A DNA stretch of 50,495 bases. Origin: JABFSC01 sp031389045 (GTDB taxonomy: Bacteria > Desulfobacterota > Binatia > Bin18). Location: contig JANMSE010000069.1 of assembly GCA_031389045.1 (NCBI GenBank), positions 1 through 50,495 of the forward strand, given 5' to 3'. This document shows positions 32,761 to 38,728 of the stretch, piece after piece. Made by a program: the position numbers and the translations under genes. The notes under the pieces were generated by a model. The model was not told where the DNA came from, ran no database searches, and was given only the letters and a program-made list of their open reading frames with translations. Every line of letters starts with the position of its first letter. Positions within the stretch are counted from its first letter, which is position 1.

Positions 32761-33135
32761 ATGCCGGGTATGCATCCACGACTGAAAGACGCGGTATCGT
32801 TATTCAATCAGCAAGACTATTTCAACTGTCACGAGATTCTCGAAGAGGTCTGGCGTGAGTCCAGCACGGACGACAAACATTTTTACGAAGGGCTCATTCG
32901 CCTCTCGACCGGATTGCACTTGCGGTTTCATCGCCGGATTCAGCAGGGCGCGATCAACCTCCTGACCCAGGGGCTCATGCGCCTGGAACAGTATCAGCCG
33001 ACGTATCTGGGGGTCGATGTCGCTCGGCTTTATAAGGAGATCGACGAGCATCTCACAAATCTCAAAGCCTCCAAAAAAACTCAGCCTGGATTTCTTGAAC
33101 GCTGGCTCACCCCGCGTATCTACTTCACGAAGTAG
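32761..33135 (+). CDS. DUF309 domain protein
   Basis: 124 aa all-helical protein. The defining motif is present: LFNQQDYFNCHEILEEVWRE (~14-33), then FYEGLIRLSTGLHLRFHRR and GAINLLTQGLMRLEQYQPTY. The HE and W of the first helix are the invariant residues of DUF309, a small family of unknown biochemical role, sometimes linked to metal-dependent hydrolysis. The ATG at 32761 is used; MHPRL four codons in is an alternative. It is transcribed divergently from DUF1329 over a 62-bp spacer. Confidence 0.88.
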   Translation: MPGMHPRLKDAVSLFNQQDYFNCHEILEEVWRESSTDDKHFYEGLIRLSTGLHLRFHRRIQQGAINLLTQGLMRLEQYQPTYLGVDVARLYKEIDEHLTNLKASKKTQPGFLERWLTPRIYFTK

Positions 33136-33151
33136 TCGTCCCTTTTCCAGG

Positions 33152-33187
33152 TTCCCTCTCTCGGCTGGGCAATGGCATAAGTGAGTG
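33152..33187. repeat. CTCTCTCGGCTGGGCAATGGCATAA repeat, degenerate copy
   Basis: Matches the CTCTCCC..GGGCAATGGCATTAAG family of 3439-3470 in inverted layout, with a few differences (CTCTCTCGGCTGGGC, then AATGGCATAAGTGAG). It follows the DUF309 stop. Confidence 0.65.
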
Positions 33188-33195
33188 GGCTCCGA

Positions 33196-33223
33196 GTAGG
33201 GGCGTATAATTATACGCCCCTAC
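33196..33223. repeat. Perfect 28-nt palindrome, arms GTAGGGGCGTAT / ATACGCCCCTAC
   Basis: Fully self-complementary over 28 nt (centre AATT). It is the cleanest member of a hairpin family also seen at 38695 and 38780 (same 28-nt length) and, in variant form, at 26398, 33241 and 35864. It contains TATAAT on both strands, but this is a by-product of the palindrome. Located between convergent DUF309 and DUF4124 genes. Confidence 0.85.
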
Positions 33224-33240
33224 CACGCAAGGCACGCCGC

Positions 33241-33263
33241 GCTGGGATTCCCGTTGCTCATCC
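33241..33263. repeat. GCTGGGAT..ATCCCAGC hairpin
   Basis: Arms GCTGGGAT (33241-33248) and ATCCCAGC (33260-33267 region, followed by CTAC) around an 11-nt loop, immediately before the stop of the DUF4124 gene. Related to the hairpin at 35864-35894. Confidence 0.65.
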
Positions 33264-33267
33264 CAGC

Positions 33268-33885
33268 CTACTTCACCGTTCGAGAACGGGGGATGGTGAG
33301 TTTCCCCCGTTTCCGTGACCCGTGAAAAACTCCAGTGAGCCCGCTACAGCGCGGGGTCGCCTCCCACGATAACTTGTCGCCAATGGGGGAAAAGTATTTC
33401 CCCGACAATTCCGCTTCCCCTCCACGCGTCAAGTCCCCGGGCTGCGCCGTCAGCTCGAACTTCCCATCGACACTGCCCAGTTCATCAATGATCGTGATCT
33501 CCGCTCCGGGTGTTTCACAGATTCCTGTTCCTCCGTTGCGAATAGTTCCGGAGAACCAAAAGTCCTTCCGCGGCCAATCAATCCACGCCTTCACGCCTTT
33601 CAGGCTGGGAGAAGGGCGAGCAGCGGACTTTTCCGCACGACGCATGGGGCGTGATGTGGGGTTGTCATCCACGGCGTCAACTTTCGGCTCACGCGCGGTT
33701 TCTCCTTGCCCTTCCTTGAGATTGGAGTAAGGCGCTTTTTCCTTGGAGAAGGGTTTTGCGTCTGGTTGCTTCTGTCGGTCTTCGTAGTGAATAACGCCCT
33801 TGTCGTCCTCCCATTTGTAAATCTCTTCCGCCGAGACCGGGAACGACCGCAGCGTCAATAGCAAAATCAACAACAGGATGTGCAT
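33268..33885 (-). CDS. Secreted DUF4124 domain protein
   Basis: 205 aa from the ATG at 33883-33885 with CAGGAGGAACC upstream; the open frame continues upstream without ribosome site. Residues 1-18 are a signal peptide (LLLILLLTLRSFPVSA). DUF4124 follows: EEIYKWEDDKGVIHYEDRQ (~20-38). A charged low-complexity linker (EGQGETAREPK, DDNPTSRPMRRAEKS) leads to a C-terminal beta domain with KAWIDWPRKDFWFSGTIRNG and two Cys. DUF4124 proteins are periplasmic with unknown role. Confidence 0.8.
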   Translation of the reverse strand: MHILLLILLLTLRSFPVSAEEIYKWEDDKGVIHYEDRQKQPDAKPFSKEKAPYSNLKEGQGETAREPKVDAVDDNPTSRPMRRAEKSAARPSPSLKGVKAWIDWPRKDFWFSGTIRNGGTGICETPGAEITIIDELGSVDGKFELTAQPGDLTRGGEAELSGKYFSPIGDKLSWEATPRCSGLTGVFHGSRKRGKLTIPRSRTVK

Positions 33886-34056
33886 GGGTTCCTCCTGCTT
33901 CTTTCCGAGATCAGGCAGACCTGCAAGGTTATAGGCGCAAACCGGAGAATGGAGCAAGCCGAAATCAGCCCGTTGCTTCGGAATCGCTTTTCTTATACCC
34001 AATAGGGCTCCCAACGATCCGTAAATATCCATGCTGTCGAGGAGCTTTGTCACGTT

Positions 34057-35142
34057 ATGCCGACTACCATTCCATTGACTTGCACCACTCGTCCCAAAGC
34101 CAAACCGCGCGATGAAGAGTTGAGCTTTGGCAAGTTTTTCACCGACCACATGTTCCTGATGGAAGCCACCGCCGATCAGGGATGGCACAACCCGCGAGTG
34201 GTGCCCTACGGTCCGCTCAGCTTGGACCCTTCAGCAGCGGTGTTGCATTACAGCCAAGAGATTTTCGAAGGGCTGAAAGCCTATCGGTCCCTACGCGATA
34301 CGTCGCCACGTGATACCATTTTGTTATTTCGTCCCGATAAAAATGCCGCGCGCCTCAATCGCTCCGCGGCTCGCATGTGCATGCCTGCGGTCGATGAAGC
34401 GATGTTTCTGGATGCGATTAAGACGGTCGTGGCGACGGATCGAGACTGGGTTCCACGTGCGCCAGGCACATCGTTGTACATTCGTCCCGCGATGATCGCC
34501 ACGGAGCCCTTTCTTGGAGTGCGCCCGGCGCAAGCCTACTCTTTTTTCATCATCCTGTGCCCGGTGGGCGCGTATTATGCTGAAGGGTTTAATCCCGTAA
34601 AAATTTTGGTCGAGGATCACTACGTGCGCGCGGTCAAAGGGGGCACGGGCGACGCGAAGACGGGCGGGAACTATGCGTCCAGTCTGGCCTCGGCGGAAGA
34701 GGCGCATCACAAAGGATATTCGCAAGTCTTATGGCTCGACGGCGTGGAGCGCAAATACATTGAAGAAGTTGGGTCGATGAACATCGCCTTCGTGATCGAC
34801 AACGAGTTCGTCACGCCAGCGCTGTCCGGCTCCATTCTGGATGGCGTCACGCGGGACACCACCAAGCAACTGGTGAAGGATTGGGGCATTCGGGTGGTCG
34901 AGCGACCGATTACGATTGATGAAGTGTTGACCGCGAGTCGCAACGGTCGGTTGCAAGAGGCCTTCGGCATGGGCACGGCGGCGGTGATCTCTCCGGTGAG
35001 CGAACTCGGGTATAAAGGGGAGAAAATCACATTGGGGACCGGCAAAGTCGGCCCGTTGGCGCAACGGTTGTTCGATGAGATATCGAACATTCAGCGCGGG
35101 CTCAAACCTGACCCGCATGGGTGGGTGGTGGAGATACAGTGA
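34057..35142 (+). CDS. ilvE: Branched-chain amino acid aminotransferase
   Basis: 361 aa, matching the longer fold-type IV BCAT subgroup. It interconverts Leu, Ile and Val with their 2-oxo acids using PLP and glutamate. The PLP lysine lies in KGGTGDAKTGGNYASSL (Lys201). Other signatures are SQEIFEGLKAYR, RPDKNAARLNRSAARMCMP, ERKYIEEVGSMNIAFV and EAFGMGTAAVISPVS. The ATG at 34057 has no strong SD. The 3' end is duplicated 950 bp downstream (36019-36097), linked to a tandem duplication with the flavin reductase. Confidence 0.95.
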   Translation: MPTTIPLTCTTRPKAKPRDEELSFGKFFTDHMFLMEATADQGWHNPRVVPYGPLSLDPSAAVLHYSQEIFEGLKAYRSLRDTSPRDTILLFRPDKNAARLNRSAARMCMPAVDEAMFLDAIKTVVATDRDWVPRAPGTSLYIRPAMIATEPFLGVRPAQAYSFFIILCPVGAYYAEGFNPVKILVEDHYVRAVKGGTGDAKTGGNYASSLASAEEAHHKGYSQVLWLDGVERKYIEEVGSMNIAFVIDNEFVTPALSGSILDGVTRDTTKQLVKDWGIRVVERPITIDEVLTASRNGRLQEAFGMGTAAVISPVSELGYKGEKITLGTGKVGPLAQRLFDEISNIQRGLKPDPHGWVVEIQ

Positions 35143-35167
35143 GGCAGGAGGGCCAGCCGGGGGGCTC

Positions 35168-35521
35168 TCACATGTCGCCATCCACTTCCAACACGAGTCG
35201 AACACCTTCCCGGACTTGTCGCATCACGCGCTGCGGCAGGGTGCCAATTTTCTCTCGCAGGTATATGCGATCAATGGTCTGTACCTGTGAGACATTGACC
35301 ACACAGGGTTTGGCGAGATTGCCTTCGCCTTTCCGTAGCCGCACGTTCCCCGGCAGCGCCGCATACCGCAACTGCGAAGTGATCGCCACCACAACTACGG
35401 TGTTGATCTGGCTCTGATTGAACCTGTCGTGTTGTAAGACGAGCGCTGGCCGACGGCCCCAGGGCTCGGAGCCGCGACCTGAAAAAGAAACCCAGTACAC
35501 CTCTCCTTGCCGGACTACCAT
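35168..35521 (-). CDS. PemK/MazF-family mRNA interferase toxin
   Basis: 117 aa from the ATG at 35519-35521, which overlaps the antitoxin stop in ATGGTAG. The MazF SH3-like barrel is seen: VRQGEVYWVSFSGRGSEPWG, RRPALVLQHDRFNQSQINTV and VVAITSQLRYA, then CVVNVSQVQTIDRIYL and the C-terminal VREGVRLVLEVD. The RRP..V and T residues match the RNA-binding surface. Such toxins cleave single-stranded mRNA. Paired with the RHH protein immediately upstream. Confidence 0.9.
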   Translation of the reverse strand: MVVRQGEVYWVSFSGRGSEPWGRRPALVLQHDRFNQSQINTVVVVAITSQLRYAALPGNVRLRKGEGNLAKPCVVNVSQVQTIDRIYLREKIGTLPQRVMRQVREGVRLVLEVDGDM

Positions 35522-35763
35522 TCCTCTTTGGGACATGGGCTCATCCGGAGAAAGTCATCCGCGGTACGCTTCTGGTCGGCGCTCAGCGTTTCGTCATCGA
35601 ATAAGGCATTGATTTGGCTCGTGATATCGCGGTCTCGCTTAGCGCGCGCCACCCGTGAGAGGATCGTGGCGATCAGGTGACTGCGCGATTCCCCTCGGCG
35701 TACGGCAAGTTGATCGACCGTTGATAAAACTGGCTCAGGGAGAGAGATGGCGATTCTTTTCAT
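35515..35763 (-). CDS. Ribbon-helix-helix (CopG/MazE-type) antitoxin
   Basis: 82 aa. The N-terminal RHH domain is MKRIAISLPEPVLSTVDQLA, then RRGESRSHLIATILSRVARA, which dimerises and binds the promoter. The acidic C-terminal tail (ALFDDETLSADQKRTADDFL) wraps the toxin. Its stop overlaps the MazF start, giving coupled expression and autoregulation typical of type II modules. The ATG lacks a clear SD. Confidence 0.88.
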   Translation of the reverse strand: MKRIAISLPEPVLSTVDQLAVRRGESRSHLIATILSRVARAKRDRDITSQINALFDDETLSADQKRTADDFLRMSPCPKEEW

Positions 35764-35863
35764 AAGGAGGCGTCCGTTTTGTTCACGTGTCGCTCACGAA
35801 GAACGTCAAGGAAATGTCGTGTGGTGGGTGTGAAAGAGAAAAGGGCATGCTCCAATAAACGAT

Positions 35864-35894
35864 AGGCTGGGATGACCAAGGGGAGTCCCAGCCT
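35864..35894. repeat. AGGCTGGGA..TCCCAGCCT hairpin within duplicated spacer
   Basis: Arms AGGCTGGGA (35864-35872) and TCCCAGCCT (35886-35894). It sits within the duplicated flavin-reductase downstream spacer, where copy B has unrelated bases instead (a terminator arm), so the element or its replacement post-dates divergence of the two copies. Confidence 0.7.
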
Positions 35895-35914
35895 GGCGCG
35901 CTAATACCGACCCG

Positions 35915-36018
35915 GTTCCTTATCCCCCGTATTTCGCGCCGATCTCTTTGAGCGTCAGGGGTTCGGCCTCGGTTTTCAGGCCCGCTTCGATGACTTCGCC
36001 CACTACCACGGTACGGTG
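35915..36018 (-). pseudogene. Duplicated 3' end of the flavin reductase gene
   Basis: Encodes VVVGEVIEAGLKTEAEPLTL and KEIGAKYGG followed by a stop, matching the last ~31 codons of the intact gene at 36486-36965 with one amino-acid change (T for N). Synonymous differences show the copy is not recent. The upstream part of the gene is absent; instead the fragment joins the ilvE tail copy at 36018/36019. Confidence 0.85.
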
Positions 36019-36097
36019 GTTCGATGAAATCTCCGACATCCAGCGCGGGCTCAAACCTGATCCGCATGGGTGGGTGGTGGAGATACGGTGAGGCAGG
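36019..36097 (+). pseudogene. Duplicated 3' end of ilvE
   Basis: Matches the final ~24 codons of ilvE (35070-35149) including the stop and the following GGCAGG; 79 nt with several substitutions, mostly synonymous. It directly abuts the flavin-reductase tail copy on its left and the DUF433 stop codon on its right. Confidence 0.85.
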
Positions 36098-36343
36098 TCA
36101 CCTCCGGTCTCTACCAACTGAGGGCGTGCTCGCCTCCGCCAAGGTAATCGCTTCCGCGATCGCTTCCGCGCTGAGGCGGCCATCGAACTCAGACGAGATA
36201 CGATGCCAATCATAGTCCTTGGCCAGCATGTCCATTACACTCTTGACCATGATCCTCGTCCCCTTGAAGGTCAGTTGGCCGTGGCAGATTTTGGGATCGG
36301 CGACAATGTACTGTCCGAACTCGGTATGTTTATGGCCTTTCAT
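36098..36343 (-). CDS. DUF433 (VapB45-like) antitoxin, partner lost
   Basis: 81 aa from the ATG at 36341-36343; an upstream in-frame start is less likely. DUF433 core: YIVADPKICHGQLTFKGTRI, then MVKSVMDMLAKDYDWHRISS and EFDGRLSAEAIAEAITLA. DUF433 proteins are antitoxins for DUF5615 (PIN-like) toxins lying just downstream. Here no toxin follows: the stop codon lies in GGAGGTGA, which reads like the ribosome site for that toxin, and the DNA immediately switches to the ilvE tail copy. The toxin was probably deleted at the duplication junction. Confidence 0.8.
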   Translation of the reverse strand: MKGHKHTEFGQYIVADPKICHGQLTFKGTRIMVKSVMDMLAKDYDWHRISSEFDGRLSAEAIAEAITLAEASTPSVGRDRR

Positions 36344-36419
36344 CTCGTGTTCCTGTCGTGAGGTTTGTGGACTACAACTGACATATCGTCCGCGCCGAAA
36401 CAATCAAGCATGGCGGAAA

Positions 36420-36453
36420 GAAAAAAGGGCGCGCTCCAATAGTACGCCCCTTT
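36420..36453 (-). terminator. Rho-independent terminator of the flavin reductase gene
   Basis: On the minus strand a stem GGGGCG..CGCCC with AAA in front and TTTTTTCTTT behind (36418-36425 on the reverse side) lies ~35 nt after the stop of the flavin reductase gene. The loop contains CTATTGGAGCG. In the duplicated copy at 35830-35860 the same region has lost the second arm. Confidence 0.6.
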
Positions 36454-36485
36454 CTCTTCACAACACTGATAATCGGCCCGGTTCC

Positions 36486-36965
36486 TTAGCCCCCGTATTT
36501 CGCGCCGATCTCTTTCAACGTCAGCGGTTCGGCCTCGTTTTTCAGGCCCGCTTCGATGACTTCGCCCACCACCACCGTGTGGTCCCCATATTCGTGAAAG
36601 CCGATCACTTTGCACTCCACCCACGCGGGCGCGTCGCTCACGATCGGACAGCCAGTGGTCGGACCATTCTCATACGCGAACCCGCCCATTTTGCCGCCTT
36701 CGGGCTCCACATGTTTGAAGAAGGCAAACGCCTGTCCTTTCTGTCCGGTGCCGAGAAAACTTAGGGCGAAGGTCTTGGCATTCTTCACTAGTCCATGCGC
36801 ACCGGAGTCGCCTTTGACGCCCACCACCACTTGGGGCGGCTTGAAGGAACACTGCGTCGTCCAGTTCACCGTCGCCAGCGTCGTCTTGTCCCCGTCCTTG
36901 GCACCCAACACTTGGAGGCCGTAGGGAATCATCAACAACGCGGTCTTTTTCGCTTGCTCGTTCAT
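36486..36965 (-). CDS. Flavin reductase-like FMN-binding protein
   Basis: 159 aa with AAAGGAGTGAG before the ATG. The split-barrel flavin-binding fold is seen: LLMIPYGLQVLGAKDGDK, TTLATVNWTTQCSFKPPQ, VVVGVKGDSGAHGLVKNAK, FALSFLGTGQKGQAFAFF and VVVGEVIEAGL. Such proteins reduce FMN with NAD(P)H for partner monooxygenases or bind flavin alone. It diverges from the Rieske gene over a 146-bp spacer, so both may share control and function in electron supply. A second, older copy of its 3' end lies at 35915-36018. Confidence 0.88.
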   Translation of the reverse strand: MNEQAKKTALLMIPYGLQVLGAKDGDKTTLATVNWTTQCSFKPPQVVVGVKGDSGAHGLVKNAKTFALSFLGTGQKGQAFAFFKHVEPEGGKMGGFAYENGPTTGCPIVSDAPAWVECKVIGFHEYGDHTVVVGEVIEAGLKNEAEPLTLKEIGAKYGG

Positions 36966-37111
36966 GGTATCTCACTCCTTTCGGAAAAAACTGGGCAGAC
37001 GATAGCCGCCCACCTTCCCGTCTGTCAACTCACGTCACCAACCTTGCTCCGCTGCCGGGAATTTGCTTAGATTCGCGCGCATTCTTAATGACGGACCGAG
37101 GAGGACAGCCA

Positions 37112-37417
37112 ATGGCTCAATTTGTGAAAGTCGCCCAGACGAGCGACATCCCCGCTGGACAAGGCAAGTGCGTGGAAGTTGGGGATAAACGCATCGCCAT
37201 CTTTAATGTCGATGGCGCCTATTACGCGATTGATGATATTTGCCCGCATCAAGGTGGACCGCTCAGCGAAGGAGAAATCAGTGGCACCACGGTTACGTGC
37301 CCCTGGCACGGCTGGGAGTACGATGTCGCCACTGGTGTGAACCGTGACGATTCAGATATCGCGCAAGAGAAGTTTGCCATCAAAGTCGAAGGCGACGATA
37401 TTTTGGTCGAAACATGA
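37112..37417 (+). CDS. Rieske-type [2Fe-2S] ferredoxin
   Basis: 101 aa from the ATG at 37112 with GAGGAGGA 9 nt upstream. Cluster ligands are present as CPHQGGPL (Cys-His box 1, ~43-50) and CPWHGWEYD (box 2, ~63-71). YYAIDDI and the terminal KFAIKVEGDDILVE complete the fold. It resembles NirD/biphenyl-dioxygenase-type soluble ferredoxins that pass electrons to oxygenases. Its TGA overlaps the YgfZ start as ATGA, so they are translated together. Confidence 0.93.
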   Translation: MAQFVKVAQTSDIPAGQGKCVEVGDKRIAIFNVDGAYYAIDDICPHQGGPLSEGEISGTTVTCPWHGWEYDVATGVNRDDSDIAQEKFAIKVEGDDILVET

Positions 37418-38487
37418 CAACCCCTTTGCTCACTTGGCACGAAACCCACGGCGCGCATGTCATTGACGACCGTGGGATCGCGCTGCCCGCCCATTTCACC
37501 GATTCCTTGCGCGAATACCACGCGGTGCGCGACAAAGTCGGACTCATTGATGCCTCGTTCCGCGTGTCACTGTGCATGACGGGCGAGGACCGCGTCTCGT
37601 TTCTGCAAGGGATTGTCTCCAACGACATTAAAGCCCTGCGTCTAGGTGAGGGCTGTGCCGCGACACTGCTCACTGAACAAGGCCGCCTGGTCGCGGATTT
37701 GCGGGTCTATGCGCTGGAGTCGGCGCTACTGATTGATGTCGATGCGCGCATCAAGGACAAAGCGCTGGACACCTTCTCGCGTTTTATCATCGCCGATGAT
37801 GTCGAACTGGAGGACTTGAGCGAACAGTACATGACGTTCGCGCTGCAAGGTCCATTGGCCACCCACGTGCTCACTGCCGCGGAAGTCACCCTCTCTTTGG
37901 TGAAAGCGTTTCAACATGGCGTCGCGACGATCGACGGCGCTGCCGTCCACATCGCGCGCGCGGATGACACGGGTTCGGATGGATACGATCTCTTCGTTCC
38001 GCGGGCGCATGCTGAACACGTGTGGCAAACGCTCGTGCGGGTTGGTGAACCATTCGGACTACAGCCCGTCGGCATGACCGCGCTGAATCTGCTGCGCGTC
38101 GAGGCGGGGATTCCGTGGTATGGCGTCGATATGGACGAGAGCCGCATCGTGTTGGAAGTCGGACTGGAACACGCCATCAGTTTCAAGAAAGGCTGTTACT
38201 TGGGGCAAGAAGTCGTGGAGCGCGCCACCGCGCGAGGCCATGTCAACCGTAAATTGAGCGGACTGCTGGTGCACGGGGAAACGATACCCGTCAGCGGAGA
38301 CAAACTGTTCCATGACACGCAAGAGGTGGGATGGATCACCAGCGCCATTGCGTCGCCACGCTGTGGACGCCCGATTGCTCTGGCCTACGTGCGGCGCGAA
38401 CAGCGCGCGCCAGGCACGCAACTCCGCATTGACAGGCAAGGGACACCCGTGATAGCCGAAGTCACAACGTTACCGTTTGCTCGCTAA
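37414..38487 (+). CDS. ygfZ: YgfZ/GcvT-like folate-binding protein for Fe-S cluster work
   Basis: 357 aa. The diagnostic YgfZ motif KGCYLGQEVVERATARGHVN (~residues 260-279) is complete, including the functional Cys. N-terminal features (TGEDRVSFLQGIVSNDIKAL) match the GcvT fold, and HVNRKLSGLLV belongs to the C-terminal barrel. YgfZ uses tetrahydrofolate to help maintain certain Fe-S enzymes. The ATGA overlap with a Rieske ferredoxin and a following desulforedoxin-like gene make a small iron-sulfur operon, consistent with that role. Confidence 0.9.
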   Translation: MTTPLLTWHETHGAHVIDDRGIALPAHFTDSLREYHAVRDKVGLIDASFRVSLCMTGEDRVSFLQGIVSNDIKALRLGEGCAATLLTEQGRLVADLRVYALESALLIDVDARIKDKALDTFSRFIIADDVELEDLSEQYMTFALQGPLATHVLTAAEVTLSLVKAFQHGVATIDGAAVHIARADDTGSDGYDLFVPRAHAEHVWQTLVRVGEPFGLQPVGMTALNLLRVEAGIPWYGVDMDESRIVLEVGLEHAISFKKGCYLGQEVVERATARGHVNRKLSGLLVHGETIPVSGDKLFHDTQEVGWITSAIASPRCGRPIALAYVRREQRAPGTQLRIDRQGTPVIAEVTTLPFAR

Positions 38488-38521
38488 CGCGGCGAACACA
38501 CATTGAGATCAGGAGGAGTCT

Positions 38522-38665
38522 ATGGCAAACCAACTTGGCAAACGTTACCTCTGCGAATCGTGCGGCACGGAAGTGCTGTGCAATAAGCCTGGGACTGGCG
38601 AACTCAATTGCTGCGAAAAAGACATGCAGTTGAAAGAAGCCAAACCGCTGCCGTCCTCGGACTAA
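38522..38665 (+). CDS. Desulforedoxin-like rubredoxin-type iron protein, copy 1
   Basis: 47 aa, too short for usual gene callers, with AGGAGGAGTCT before the ATG. The sequence MANQLGKRYLCESCGTEVLC then TGELNCCEKDMQL has the CxxC and CC pairs that bind one Fe in desulforedoxin and in the N-terminal domain of desulfoferrodoxin. An extra Cys at position 20 and a longer polar C-terminus distinguish it from the copy at 44146. It lies 34 nt after ygfZ, probably in the same operon; it could be an electron carrier or zinc-binding. Confidence 0.85.
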   Translation: MANQLGKRYLCESCGTEVLCNKPGTGELNCCEKDMQLKEAKPLPSSD

Positions 38666-38692
38666 GCGCCAGCGCGGCATGTCGTTTTTTAT

Positions 38693-38724
38693 TAGCAGGG
38701 GCACGGTTCGCCGTGCCCCTGCTA
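38693..38724. repeat. 28-nt palindrome family, arms GCAGGGGCACGG / CCGTGCCCCTGC
   Basis: The core 28 nt (38695-38722) has 12-bp perfect arms around TTCG; two more flanking pairs extend it to 32 nt. It sits between the desulforedoxin stop and the amidohydrolase GTG, so it may terminate the upstream operon and lies within 10 nt of the next start, leaving no ribosome-binding site visible. Confidence 0.85.
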
Positions 38725-38728
38725 CTTT

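Noticed and set aside
33201..33215. TATAAT boxes inside the 28-nt palindrome as a promoter
   Set aside because: The box is created by the palindrome centre, it lies between convergent genes and no -35 element is seen.
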